Translations under genes and position numbers: made by a program | Part shown: positions 38,015 to 49,564 of the stretch, one piece after another | How positions within the stretch are numbered: the stretch's first letter is position 1 | Layout of the letters: the number at the start of each line of letters is the position of its first letter | Notes under the pieces: generated by a model | What the model was told of the DNA's origin: nothing | Databases searched by the model: none | What the model saw: the letters and a program-made list of their open reading frames with translations, nothing else | NCBI GenBank assembly: GCA_030998015.1 | Contig: JARWMV010000232.1 | Location: 930,001 to 994,000, forward strand | DNA length: 64,000 bases | Reading direction: 5' to 3' | Origin: Ceratorhiza oryzae-sativae | Lineage: Eukaryota > Basidiomycota > Agaricomycetes > Cantharellales > Ceratobasidiaceae

Positions 38015-40658
38015 ATGGTAAGGCCAAATGCGGACGAGAGGCAGGCGCTACTTCCCAGTGCCAGGGAGAGCGAGGAAGTCATTCGGGAATACAGTGCTAG
38101 TTCGTCTGGAACATCGACCCCCTCTCTGGTAAAACCAAGCAATGCCAACAAACCTTCCCAGAAGGATTTATTATGGATACTTGGAGGTTTATGGTCGGCC
38201 GTGTTCCTTGGCGCTTTGGACACGACGATTGTCGCGACGCTCTTGTCGCCGATTGGCTCTTACTTTGAAAAGTCGCACCAAGCATCGTATCTCGGTACTT
38301 CCTATCTGCTAAGCGTTTGTTGTTTTACGCCGCTATACGGTCGCCTCAGCGATATTATGGGCCGTAAAGGAGCAATGCTACTGGCTCTGTCCTTATTCGG
38401 TACGCGTGTTTGCTTCAAAGCGGGCGCGCACCTATTTCTAACATCATTGACGCAGGGACCGGTACTCTTCTCTGTGGGCTTGCGAACTCTATGGAGTTTT
38501 TGATCTTTGCGCGGGCAATCGCGGGAATGGGAGGTGGTGGGTGAGTGCAATAAGCAGTTATACGCGGAGCATCAAGTCATTTTATCATTGGCATCTAGTG
38601 TTATGACAGGTTATTCTTACTATCCACGCGTAAAAAGATGGTCGCTGACTGGATTGCTGCAGTATCCAGTATCTCTGTCACGGATCTTATCCCTCTGTAT
38701 GTTTACTTTGTTTGATTTCTCCATGGCGCCTTTGTACCTTACGTCCTGTTCCAAGAAAACAACGCGGACTATACCAAGGCCTTGCCAACATGTAAGTCAC
38801 AAAACATTCCCGCTCGTTCGTAACTAAATATGAACATGGAAAAGCTTGTTTGGATTGGGTGCTGGCATTGGTGGTCCGCTTGGAGGATGGATCAATGATA
38901 CTCTCGGATGGCAAGTATATTCTTTGGTTTAATACGTTCTGGGGCGACTAAGCGACTGGGTTCCAGGAGAGCCGCATTCCTTATCCAGGTTGGGTGAACA
39001 CGTATCAATGGGGCTTTCGGCTAATTACGAAACTTCCCTCCTTCAGATACCAGTCCTCATTCTTTCGGGTATTGTCATCACCATCAAAGTTAACATCAAA
39101 TTACCCGACTCGCAACAAACTGTCCGCCAAAAACTAGCACGTATCGATTATGCGGGGTCGTTCACGCTGGTGGTTTGTGTTGGGTGCCTTCTGCTGGCAC
39201 TATCTCTCAAAACTGGCGAAGACCTTGCATGGGGAAGCGGTCTTGTCATCGGCCTGCTTTGCACAAGTGGTGTGTTTGCCATTGCCTTCGTGTATGCTGA
39301 GGCACGGTGGGCGCCCGAACCAGTGATGCCACTTCGCTTGCTTGCCCGAAGGACGCCATTGGCTGTGGCCCTATCCAATTTGTATGTATTGCCGTCGTAT
39401 TCGCCATAGCTTATTGCTAAATATTGACTATTCAGTGGTGCGAGTTGTAATGCATTTTCTATGGTGCGTGCTACGTACCTGCATGATTATTATAGAATTT
39501 AAATCCAGCCTTCAGCTTTACAATGTGCCGTTGTATTTCTCGGCAGTGAGCCTAAAATCTGCAGCAGACTCAGGTATGGGGAGGTTCTTCCAGCTGGCCA
39601 ACATAATTATAACAATTACACCTTTTGCAGGTCTTCACCTACTACCTAATGCAGTCAGTACATTTGATTCTACAAGGCACCCTAGAACCAACGCCCGAGA
39701 TGATTTAGATAGCCGTTTCGTGCGGAAGTGTATTTGCAGGCTGGCAAGTCACCAATGACTCATTATGATAGCCGTCTCTGACGATAAACTGACCGTCTGC
39801 AGGATATGCGTAAAACCGGGAAGCTCTATTATTTGACCTTTCGTCTGCCCTTGGGATGTTGTTGTCGAGCCTATTGATTGCTACTTGGAATGACGAAACG
39901 GCCGAGTATCACCTTTGGGGTGATATTGTTTTTAGTGGTTTTGGTGGGAGCTCATTAATCACTTCAACGCTCATCGTGCGTGCATTTGTCTCGTTTTTAG
40001 GTGCAACTAACCCAGTTCCCCTCATAGGCGTTGATTGCAAGTGTCGACAAGAAGGACTATGCTGTTGCAACAGGCAGTAAGCCACGGAGTCCAGCTTATA
40101 ATGCATACCCTTATTGTCATTTTGCAGTATCATACCTATTCAGAACCACCGGTCAAGTTCTGGGAGTAAGCTTGAGTGGGGCGTTGGTCCAAGCCGTTCT
40201 TGTGAGCTCGCTCAGGAAGGGTATAACAGGGCCAGGTGCAGAAGAGGTGCGTCGCGGCTACATCTGATTTCACTTGCGTCAATTGATCATCCCCTGTGTA
40301 GATCATTTTACGCATCAGGTAAACTAACACCTCCGTTGAGGATAGTAATGTTGATTGCTGATCTCCTTTGACAGACATTCAACCGCGGTCATCCCGACCC
40401 TAGAAGCGCCTCTGCGTGAAGTAGCAGTGCAATCGTATCAAAAAGCCCTCAGATCTGTATTCATCGGCCAAGCGGTCTTGTCGTTCCTCACTTTCTTGTG
40501 TACATTACCTATCGAAGAAAATCCGCTCCCGTGAGTTTACATACTTGCTGTCAAACCCGCGCCCAATTCTAACACCAATGTTATTCAGGGGCTCACACGA
40601 GGAGCAAGAACAGCAAGAGAGGCGCAGACGCGAAGCAAGCGGCAGGAGTGACCCATAA
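38015..40658 (+). CDS. MFS transporter, DHA2 / vacuolar basic amino acid transporter-like
   Basis: A polar N-terminus precedes the first membrane segment (LLWILGGLWSAVFLGALDTT), which carries the family signature LDTTIVATLLSPI. Next is the hallmark loop GRLSDIMGRKGAMLL (variant of the GxLxDrxGrkr motif), then TGTLLCGLANSMEFLIFARA, IAGMGGGG, VTDLIPL, QRGLYQGLAN, LFGLGAGIGGPLGGWINDTLGW (motif C), IPVLILSGIVITIKV and further hydrophobic helices to about 40530. The pattern suggests 14 segments, as in the DHA2 drug:H+ antiporters and the yeast Vba proteins. The C-terminus is polar, with EEQEQQERRRREA, and ends at TAA 40656-40658. A dozen short introns splice without any frame break; the one at 38911 has a GC donor (GCAAGT). 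It exports drugs or moves amino acids across the vacuolar or plasma membrane; the substrate is unknown. Confidence 0.87.
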
Positions 40659-41362
40659 CCGTGGAGATTCATTCACTCAGCTTGATATCAGGCTATGTAC
40701 AATAAAATGCGAGAATTTAGACAGCCGTTTTCAGCTACAAATAGCTATCTGTCTATGAACAAGAAGTAAGCCACTCCGATACGTCGATTGGGCTAGGCAA
40801 TACTTGCCGCAAGTACGGGAATAGCAGCTAAGAACCGGGCTGCCTCTCTTCGATCCATCGTCGTTTCCTCTTTTCCACTGTCACTCCCTGAGAGCGAGCG
40901 CCCGTCGTTTCCTCCATAGGATCGGCGAGACGCATTCGGGTGCTCCGAGCTGGACAGGGTAAGCTCGAAGCTGCGACCGTCGCAACTGAACCAGCAAACG
41001 TGAGAGCGAATAGAGACGAGACCAATGAGCGTCGTTGGGTTGGGGATATGCGGAAGCGAATGGCACGCGCAGGCATTGTCACTCTATGCATTCATCAGTA
41101 ACAATTCACCAGGCGCGGCTTGCATCGGGCTACACACACCAGCTAGCGACCAGGTTGGAACATAGATCTCTTGCACGTCGTGGTTGGCACGAGCACTTCT
41201 CGTCTTATGTAATCCCTCCTAAAATCTCCGAACTTTGATCCCGTCGAAATTATTTTATTCTTGGATTAAATACCCGCACGAAAAGACATCACATTCATCA
41301 GAAAAAAACAGCTGAACAAGTCATCGAGTTTGAGCGCCATCAGCGCAAATGACCATGTCTAA
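40659..41362. other. Gap between MFS and RRM genes
   Basis: Apart from the small minus-strand frame listed at 40828-41076, no gene is recognised. 3' ends of both neighbours are expected here. Confidence 0.4.
40828..41076 (-). CDS. Possible small single-pass membrane protein
   Basis: An intronless minus-strand frame of 82 residues from ATG 41076 (or 41091). It begins basic (MPARAIRFRISPTQRRS), has one hydrophobic segment (LVSSLFALTFAGSVATVAAS), then a small motif LPCPARS and a basic end EKRKRRWIEERQPGS. This resembles small mitochondrial inner-membrane or ER proteins in layout, but I do not recognise a family. It lies between two well-supported genes. It could be a chance frame; the domain-like order of basic leader, one helix and conserved-looking tail is the only support. 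Confidence 0.4.
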   Translation of the reverse strand: MPARAIRFRISPTQRRSLVSSLFALTFAGSVATVAASSLPCPARSTRMRLADPMEETTGARSQGVTVEKRKRRWIEERQPGS

Positions 41363-42887
41363 TCAGTGAGCAACGACGATAGCATCAGGGGAGCTGTCGT
41401 CCTTTTGCGCCGCGCTCCCAGCAGCATCGGCGTCCGTCTCGCCAGCCTCCTTCTTAGGTGCATCTACCGCGACCTTGACAGCGATCTGACGCCCTTCGAC
41501 TTCCTTACCGGTTGTCGTACCGTCTGGACCCTCCACAGGGGCAAAATAGGCCAACGCCTTCTTCTGCTCCTCCTCATTGCCAACGTCAACAAATCCGAAT
41601 CCCTTGGAACGACGAGCCCCCCAGCGGCGCTGGACAACACGAGCAGAAACAACATCAACGCCGGCATCAGTGAAAATTTCTGTAATCTAGGATTAGTCTC
41701 CTGGCGAGGCGGGGAGCAAAAACCATACGTTTCAGGCGGGCATCGTCAATCGAGAACGCAAGGTTGGCGACGAATAACATATTCTTGCTCGGAGAACCCT
41801 CGGGCTCCTCGCCGACAGCACGGGGAGGGCGAGTCGGCTTTGGGGCCTTTGGCTTTTTGGCCTTCTGCAAGCATGATTGAACTCAGCATGAGCACCGCGC
41901 CGTTTAATCGGGACATTCTACCTTGGAGCAGCCTCAGTAGTAGTCTCAGTAGCGGCCCCTGGCTCGCCAGCAGCTGATGCTTCGCCCTGATTTTCGGTAC
42001 CCGGGGCTGGTTCACCAGCTGCCGCTGCAGCCTTCTTGGCCTTCTTCTTTCGCTGTACAGAGGTTAGGACAATAGCAAAATACGATATCCTATGCGCTCA
42101 CGTTGGTCTTCTTCTTCTTGGGCTTGATCGCCTCACCGACTGCCGCGACAGCGCCTTCGACCACGTTCTCGGCCTTTTGGAGTGCGCTGTGCTCGGTTTG
42201 ACCCTCGGCCTCGGCCTCAGTAACCTCGCCAGGAGGTGCCTTGGTATTGCGGCGACCGGTGGCGCGACGCTTGTTACGCCTCTCGTTGCGTTCCTTCTCC
42301 TTCTCCGCGCTCGGCTTGGCGAGCTGAACGATAACCGGGCGTCCGTCGAGCTCTTTTTCATGAAGCTCGGCGACCGCCTTTTCCGCGGCCTCTCGCGTCT
42401 TGAAGGTGACGAAACCGTAACCGGCTGGGCGAGGCCCGCGCTGGATAACCTCTGAAGAAATTCTAACAATTGTGGTCGTGTGATTAGGAGGGCACATGTA
42501 TGCTGGTTTTTTTCGCCGATTACTTACATCTCGTTGGTAAATGCGCTGAAAAACTGCTTCAGGCCATCTTCGGTGGTAGCATAGGCAAGATTGCCAGCAA
42601 ACACCTAAATAGCAAGATCCGAGGAAGAAAGACGCGTTAGCGACAGTGAATTTTGGATCGCATGGATAGGAGATGTGGCGCAATATTACTACAAAGAGTA
42701 GGACGCGTGAATGGTGTAGAGACGCGCATACCTTTTGTCCGACTTCCTCAGGGGTTTGAACAGCGGAAGCGGTGGTCGCTTCACCTGCAGATCCAGCGTT
42801 GTTGGTGGTTGCAGGTTGGGTGCTCTCAACGCCGTTGGTAGCAGGAATCGGGTTGACTGGCGGTGGAGCGGGTGCGACAGCGGACAT
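41363..42887 (-). CDS. RNA-binding protein with two RRM domains
   Basis: From ATG 42887 (MSAVAPAPPPVNPIPATNG...) an Ala/Thr/Pro-rich leader leads into RRM1, with RNP2 VFAGNLAY and RNP1 GYGFVTF (GPRPAGYGFVTFKTREAAEK). A charged linker of about 120 residues, rich in Lys, Glu and Ala with KPKKKKT and KKKAKKAA stretches, likely includes a nuclear localisation signal. RRM2 has RNP2 LFVANLAF and RNP1 KGFGFVDV. The acidic tail ends with DAIVVAH and TGA at 41363-41365. Five introns splice cleanly. The layout is like fungal shuttling RRM proteins that bind mRNA, but no orthologue can be named. The gene is divergent from the DUF6593-like gene. Confidence 0.87.
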
Positions 42888-43911
42888 GGCGAGCGGATTG
42901 CTGCAAACCAAAAGGTGAGTGCGGTGCTGCGGCAGCATCAGCGAAACACTGACGCGTAGAAAGTTTGGTGGACAGTTGCGAACAGTGAACCAAGTAGTTG
43001 ACGACGTGGTTAGGAGAAAACCTCTATCCGTCGCGCTCCTAAATAAGGAGCCCTCTGTCACCCCGAGTCCCCCGGGTCCCCAGGTCTCGTTTCCAAGTCC
43101 CGTGTGTTGACATCATCCAGGACTAAATTCCTATTTCTTGTCTGATTTGTTCTGCGAGACGTAATGAGATATACTCATACATTCACTACGCTCGACTCAG
43201 AATGCCTAGGCACTGCGTATAGTTGTTTCCTGCCTCGGAAACAGGGGCTCGGAACTGGCCGCTTCGAGTAATCTTGGCCTGGCGGAATTCAAGCCTTGCT
43301 TCCTTGTCTCGACCACTGATATTGGCGGCTATGGGACAGAAAAATGAAAAAACCCTCGGCTTTAGACTCGTGAGCTGTGATGCTCGTGAACCGAGCCAAG
43401 GTGCCCTATGGCTGAAATTACATCCGCCGCCGGCGCATGGTGTTAGGTTCTTGCCAAAATAGACGGTCGCTCATCCTTTTGGTCCATTCTTGCGTCCCCG
43501 AGCCATAGGCCTGATCTTGCTGACCCTGGCCCAATGGGCGTGTTTTGGGTTTGCCAGTCGACTCGGCGCATATCGCGGCATGTTCCGATCGAGCATCCCC
43601 AACCAAAGGTGCCTATACGATTTGATGCTACTTGCTGTTAGTCAATGAGCTTTTCTGTCTACCATCTTTGCGCGTATCGTTCCACTCAGCCGGCTCGACC
43701 CTCCCGTTCACGATGCGGGGAGGTTTTTAGCTTCTTGTCTTCCCCTGCGAAGAAAGAGCGATGGGTTAAAGCCCCGCATGACTCTCCCAATCATCGAAGA
43801 GATCATGGACCGAAATCGTGATTATGGGATGGGATGGAACGGAGCCTATCGCCTTAAATACATTCTCATTGCAACTCGGGCTTGATCCCTCCCGTCATCC
43901 GTCATCCGCAC
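42888..43911. other. Divergent promoter region, RRM protein / DUF6593-like
   Basis: 1 kb without supported coding sequence between two divergent genes. No repeat or RNA gene was recognised. Confidence 0.45.
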
Positions 43912-44648
43912 ATGAGCTCTGGAGACCTCGTACTCAAATGGTAAAAGCTCTCTTGGTTCGCGAGCGATGATTCCTTAACTCTTGCTTACAGGGTGTGGCC
44001 CAACCCCGAAGACCTTCGAAGCTCTGACTATACTCCAACAAAGACTCGAAAGAAGTCAAAGAGTTCACCGTGCGTCATTCATCAGCTTTCCACATAGCCA
44101 ATACCAACAGTCTGGACACAGTTCGAGACCTTACCGGGAGATATGCTCTTTGTCACGTATTTCTTTCGTTTCAACCACCACACGGGCCGCTTCGAGGAAG
44201 CAGGTCGTATTGAGTGGTACCCTGGTTCTGAGCGACATGGGACGGTGTACTTTGGTGAGCGCCAGGTGAACACCGAGTCGTTGAGCAGGCGGAAGAAGGC
44301 CACCAGTCGGTAAGTCAAACGTCGATATCGGAGTCTCAAACAACGGCTAACACGAGCCCACAGCTCGCGAAGGTTCAAGTCCAACAAGGGAAATGAGTAC
44401 AAATGGAAGAAAGGAAGCGACGTCGGCCTACACGAGCTAGATTTCGTCTGCGTAGATTCGTGGCGACGTGTTGGTGAGTACAACTATCACGCACTGGCCC
44501 TGCTGACAACCGTTTCATCCCAACAGTGGGCAAGTGGGTTCATGCCTCCCAGACCTTGACAATGACCTCTGGAGGATTTGCTATCTTTGATGAACTAGTG
44601 GTAACTCTCTTCTTGCAAATCTGGAGAAGAGAGAAGGGAACTTGGTAG
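43912..44648 (+). CDS. DUF6593-like small protein
   Basis: After MSSGDLVLKW and an intron at about 43941-43991, the later exons read TGRFEEAGRIEWYPGSERHG, VYFGERQVNTESLSRR, RFKSNKGNEYKWKKGSDVGL, then VVGKWVHASQTL and FDELVVTLFLQIWRREKGTW, with TAG at 44646-44648. The order (an ExxGRIEW strand, a KW-x-x-G turn, and a final hydrophobic DELVVTLFL strand) is what I associate with DUF6593, a domain found in many copies in Agaricomycetes and of unknown function. Introns at 44311-44362 and 44475-44525 are consistent. The junction between the second exon (ending near 44068) and the conserved part is off by one base as I read it, so the 5' structure is tentative. Confidence 0.5.
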
Positions 44649-45420
44649 GAAATGACTTAATCTCCCCCTTCGCCTATTGCCATTGATGTTGTATAGTATG
44701 ATGTTATACTTTGTTCATGAAATAATCCCTTGCTCCCGTAGCTTTGCAACCCTCGGACTAAGTTGGTCTAAAGGCAGCACGACTGGATGAGCTGGGCTCC
44801 CAGGCTCAAAAGCCTATTGGGCCGAGATTAATCTTGATGGCGTTTTGGCGTGCAATTTTGCCATCAAGAGTTTCAGTACGTGGGATTAACGCCAACTGAA
44901 AGCCGGCTTTGCGCTGGAAGGTCGGATCCATCAATGAATTTACCGAAATAAAGTTTTAGTGGAAAACTCCGTCCCGGTCGCGTTTGCTCAATACACCCCC
45001 TGAAGGGGCCACGATCCAAAAGATGTACCCTTCATATCAAAGAACCGAATAGTAGATCATCGCACCTTGCAGTACAACGAGCCTGTCGACTACGCGTCCA
45101 GTTCGTATGTATTTTGCCGGAACACGGAAGCGCCTCCACGAGGCGTCGTTCCCCTGAAATGAGCAACAAATGTTAGGGTGAATTCTGGAGACGATCCCCA
45201 GAAGACGATGCACAGGCCATCGATTAGCGGATTACCTACGCTATCAGGACAATGCCTCAAGGATAGTCCTGGTGAGGCAACTGAGGCTGGGTCCTTTGGC
45301 GGAGCACAAATTGTCCATATATTATTTGAAGCATCATTACAAGTTTTCGCGATGGAGCCTGGGATGTGCAGGACCCGATCAATCGCCTCGTTGACCACGT
45401 AGAAAAATGGCCACGTAGAT
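44649..45420. other. Intergenic region, DUF6593-like to RPABC4
   Basis: The minus-strand frame at 45090-45398 lies immediately downstream of the RPABC4 stop and is most likely its 3' UTR; no motif is seen in it. Confidence 0.4.
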
Positions 45421-45713
45421 CTACCTCGCCTCGAACTGAACGACTAGAATGACAGTTATGGACCAGGTGGCTCGTGTCAATCAGATACTCACTTCGAGTG
45501 GTGCGTTTTTTGTACATGATACGGTGACCACATTCCCTACAACGGATAGGTTCCCTTGAACGAATCTCATTCTTTGCGCCGCAGTCTGTTCACAGATGCC
45601 TGAATATCCCATGGCCTAGACGAAGAAGCAAAATGTGACAAACCTGCACAAAGATACTCCATCTCACCCCTCGGCTGGGCCTGGCCCGCATTCATTCCAT
45701 ACTGCGAGTCCAT
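45421..45713 (-). CDS. RPB12: RNA polymerase I/II/III common subunit RPABC4 (Rpb12)
   Basis: Three small minus-strand exons give a complete tiny protein. Exon 1 (ATG 45713) encodes [20 protein letters not shown] then LCA; exon 2 encodes the zinc ribbon and tail [31 protein letters not shown]; exon 3 encodes VQFEAR with TAG at 45421-45423. The Cys pattern C-x2-C ... C-x2-C (YLCADC, RCRECG) and the RTTR-x-VQFEAR ending are the hallmarks of this subunit, which is shared by all three nuclear RNA polymerases. Both introns have GT..AG ends, and the length (about 70 residues) fits the family. Exons this short escape simple frame scans. Confidence 0.93.
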
Positions 45714-46023
45714 CACAACTATCCCCGGAAGATGTGGATGTGGTGGCTGACGAAAACAAAAAAGCGACGCGCTACCGAGAGCCAAGCTGTCACGTGATTA
45801 GTCCAAATATGGACTAATCACTTATGCGACCATGGCGCAATTCGTGATTCTCCTGTCATCAGGCGGTTTAGGCTATGTCGGCCCACATGAGGAGCCCTCT
45901 ACAGACAACCATCACCAAGAGGTAGCATCGAGTTGCCACCAACATAGAGCGCTACGGTAGAAGCAACAAACCTTTACAACTGCACAAACTCCGCCTGATC
46001 GATTACTAGAGATAGATGGCGCG
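45714..46023. promoter_or_regulatory. Bidirectional promoter, RPABC4 / cystinosin-like
   Basis: About 310 bp separate the two divergent start codons. The region holds CACGTG at 45791-45796 and the inverted repeat at 45794-45821. Confidence 0.5.
45794..45821. repeat. Perfect 11-bp inverted repeat in bidirectional promoter
   Basis: GTGATTAGTCC (45794-45804) and GGACTAATCAC (45811-45821) are exact reverse complements separated by AAATAT. The left arm overlaps a CACGTG E-box. It could bind a dimeric regulator or form a hairpin; the distance is about 80 bases from the RPABC4 start and 200 from the cystinosin-like start. Confidence 0.8.
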
Positions 46024-47194
46024 ATGTTAGAACCTTCTTCGAGGGCGATCGTCTCCTATGTGAGTCAACCCCGTTCTGTTTCCAATCAAACCCACCCAGC
46101 AACCAACCAGGGCTTAGGCTGGGCTTATTTCTTTGCCTGGACGATTTCGTTTTACCCTCAAGTCTTCTGAACGCTCGCCGGAAAAGGTCAGCTTTATTAG
46201 TAATACATCTATATAGGTCCCAATCTCATCCAAACACAGCGTAGAAGGTCTGTCAATTGACTTTGTTTGCCTGAATGTCGTTGGCTTTGCGAGGTAAGAG
46301 GGGTTGCGCCTTCTGTGTTTATTCGGTTTCCGTCTAATAAACGCCATAGCTACACATTCTACGCAACCAATTTTATGTTCAACGAGGACGTTCGAGAGGA
46401 ATACCGAAGAAGGCACAACGGTCACGATAATTCCGTTCAACTCAACGATGTTGCATTCGCTATCCATGCAAGTGATGGTCGCTTGCCAGTCCAGAACTCG
46501 ACTGATATGGAAGTTTCCTTTGGCAGGCGCTAGTGCTAACTGTGGTTGTCCTCCTCCAAACATTCTACTATCGTCGGGCATCAGGACAGCGATTGTCACC
46601 CTTTAATCGGGCTGTCATCTCATTTATGTTGGTGTTCTTTCTCATCGACATGACGAGGATCGCCAGGGCTCAGGCACATCTTATTGATGTGCTATATCAC
46701 TTGGGTGCTTTCAAGCTGTATGTCAGCATCGCCAAGTATATTCCACAAGTGCGTAGTTACCGAAATGAGCTTGATGTTCTGTCATAACCTGGTCGTAGGC
46801 TCGTTCTAATTTCAACCGCAAATCCACCGAAGGTTGGAGCATAGGCAACGTGCTACTGGTATGGTGATATGGTGTCCCGTTGCACAGTGAATAATGCATG
46901 TGCGGTAGGACTTTACTGGAGGAATGCTGTCCCTTTTGCAACTTTTGATCGATTCGTTTGCGCTAAACGACTGGTCCTCCATCACCGGCAACCCAGTGAA
47001 ATTGTGTGTCGCGCGTGTGTGTTGTCTTGGGCAGTGCTAACCCGAATCGCAGCGGGCTTTCCATGCTCTCCCTGGGGTTTGGGCTACTGTTCATCGTTCA
47101 GCACTATGTGCTGTATACCAAGAGCCGATCGGGCGACGAGCTGCTATCGAACGATGATCTGCCGAGGGGTGAAGGCCGGCCGCTGCTCGGGTAG
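46024..47194 (+). CDS. Cystinosin-like lysosomal/vacuolar PQ-loop transporter
   Basis: After [12 protein letters not shown] and an intron, the first PQ-loop motif reads [17 protein letters not shown]. It is followed by [76 protein letters not shown], the second PQ-loop in [36 protein letters not shown], and [19 protein letters not shown]. The stop is TAG 47192-47194, after GEGRPLLG. The alternation of about seven hydrophobic segments with two PQ motifs and [10 protein letters not shown] is cystinosin-specific. The family exports cystine from lysosomes with a proton. One base is missing near 46168 (LN after QVF), and the intron at 46468 needs a GC donor (GCAAGT). Confidence 0.86.
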
Positions 47195-47661
47195 CTGGGG
47201 GTATGAGACGTCTATATCCTGCCTAATTAACGATGCTTCTACATGTATTCTACTTTAATCAATGTTGCCAGGCTTGCAGGAATCGTGTTCCGCCCGGATC
47301 TGGATGACGACCGGGTGCTGTAGCCTGAGCCCTGGGGCCGATTGCTGGGGATGGTGTCGTCGGGACCTGACGGGGCGTGGCGAGCTAGCCACGGGCGAGT
47401 GTGATTTGGTAATGGTAACTGGCAACGCTGCGGAGTGGGCCCGATGGTCACCATGCCAGCAGAGGGATGGTGGTGGGGGCAGACCGCATCTAGTTACATC
47501 CGGCCAGAAAGGAGACCACTCTGTCGTTCCCCACTGGATACGGCTTTTCCGTGACAACACCCTAGCGTTTTCGCCTTAAAGTGGAGCATGGCCTGCCCAG
47601 CCCCCTGCCAGCCCCCAGCCTGCTCGACCAACCTGTTTGACCAGCCGGTTTGCCTTCGAAC
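47195..47661. other. Gap, cystinosin-like to unknown gene
   Basis: No gene recognised. Confidence 0.4.
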
Positions 47662-48633
47662 ATGACCACACTCCCTACATTTATTGAGCTTTTGGCATCC
47701 CTGGGTCTCGACGAAAACAGCCCAAACTCCATCCGACATGCGCCACCAGGCTCTGTGCCTAGTGCCTCATCTAGCACATCTCCAGTCGATACACGCATGT
47801 CACCCCCACCCAAAGATCACGCCATCTCGCCGGCGATTGTAATTGACGCGCCAGAAGGCTTGAAAGTTCGCTCGTTGGGGGTCTCTTCGCGAACGCGGGG
47901 GGCTCGGTATACCCCATATGGGTCCGAGGTTGTAAGTAGCATTGGCCGCCCAAATAGAATTGTGAATTTACGTGTGTGTATGTAAATCTTAGAGCGGTAG
48001 CTACGTTCGACGCCCGAGCATTACGGCAATGGATATGCCCCCGATACACGTGAGTTTGTCGCGCCGAGCACGCATCCACACGTGTCTGAAAAAAATCCAT
48101 GCTAGTCTTTCCGTGGCGACGAAAGCCCGTCTCGGAAGCGCGTGTCACCGCCCCCGTCCGGTTCTCGCTTGATCGCGCGCCGCCGACCGTCCAAGGTGAA
48201 CCTGACGTTGGACCCGGATGCTGCGCAGAGTTCGACGCCCATCTCGTCCCTGCTGCGCCGACGCTCGCCCCAGCCCTCGCCGACGACGCCCGGGTTCCGG
48301 GTTTCGCGGCGAAGCTCCGTAGCTTCAGGCACCGCATCTCCTTCTCCACTTACTCCTCCGAGCGTACCTGCGCTACCGACGCTTCCCCCGATGCCAACCA
48401 ACTACACGTTTGGTTCGCCGGCCGGGCTTCGCACCATGCCAAGCACCGAATTCCGGTCTACACGACGAGGCGAAACGCCTTGCTTGAACAATCTGGATGA
48501 ATTGCAGGCACAATCTTCATCCCCATCGTCCTCGTTCGTATTTCGCAAGTCCCATGCTCGCTCCATCTCTGCTGGTAGTTCCAACTCGTCTGTTAGTCGG
48601 CGGGTGCTTAAGACGTCGAGCAAGACGTCTTGA
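47662..48633 (+). CDS. Hypothetical Ser/Pro-rich protein
   Basis: Three exons (introns at about 47935-47990 and 48051-48107) give about 287 residues from ATG 47662 to TGA 48631-48633. The only folded-looking part is the start, MTTLPTFIELLASLGLDE. The rest is dominated by Ser, Pro, Thr and Arg, with SRTRGARYTPYGSE, RRPSITAMDMPPIHSFRGDE, RRRSPQPSPTTPGFRVSRRS, and a C-terminal RKSHARSISAGSSNSSVSRR. Repeated RxxS and SP sites suggest a phosphorylated, disordered regulator. I do not recognise a family. Confidence 0.6.
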
Positions 48634-49564
48634 GCCGATGTCTCCACAATCGTTTTTTTTTTCCTTCTCTGTTCACACTTTGGACTATTTTTTTTTTCGA
48701 TCGCTGCTGTATTTCTACGATCCGTGTTTATTGTCTTCTTTGGGTTTTATTTGCTCTCCACTCCTGTCAAATGCTGGTTGTCTTGACTTTATTGTGGACC
48801 ATTGCTTAGCAAATGATACGTCACCCCTTTGTACATGTCGCGAGCGTTTGAGCACAAATCCAGGGGTAAATCCTGGGCAGGTCGTCAAGGCACCTGCAAT
48901 GCTTGGCAAAGCCATTCATACGTCAAATGCGCAGCGCATTTACGCAGTTGCCATTATGCGTTAGCGAACTAGACGTACTTGTGCCTTTTTTGCTAGGCGT
49001 GTTTTTGACATGGGAGCAGGTTCGTGTCATTCGGGCGCGGTCTTCATATTGCGCGTTATTCGCACTGCATTGGGCACGTGGACCGCGCCCAACACCCTTG
49101 ATACCGATATCACTCGGCAGTATGGACAAGGCTTGATCGAAGATTCGGCATATGCGACCCTAGCTACCAACCTGATATTGCGCAGTATTGTTGAGGGATG
49201 AGTCCGACATAGGTAGACATGAGTATCTAAAAATAGTACCAAGGGTTGGATGAGGCTGCATACACCGACAAGATATTTTTGTACGGCGAAATATAAAAGA
49301 GGGCACGGCAGCGTTCCATGGGCTTGCACTAAATAGATCGCGTACGTACTGCGCGGGGCGTGGAGATTATTGCATTTCGCCTTTTTTTTTTTATCTGTCT
49401 CGGAAGCTTGGCAACCGAACGCACGGTCCAAGGGGCGCCTTTGCATCCGGATTCATATTTCAGCTGGTTCCAACATCTGGCTGGTCATTCCCCTGATCTC
49501 GTTGCCCCTCTGCGCCTCGCGCTCCCACACTCGTTGCTACTGTACACTTGGATTCACTGTCGTG
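48634..49564. other. Intergenic region upstream of GH128
   Basis: T-rich tracts (48652-48662, 48690-48698) mark the previous 3' UTR. An ATATAAAAG element at 49291-49299 lies 270 bases before the GH128 start and may be its TATA box. No gene is seen. Confidence 0.4.

Noticed and set aside
38401..38990. Apparent frame breaks in the MFS gene
   Set aside because: All resolved by short introns, one with a GC donor; the reading is continuous.
45090..45398. 102-residue minus-strand frame next to RPABC4
   Set aside because: Starts at the RPABC4 last exon and has no recognisable motif; most likely 3' UTR.
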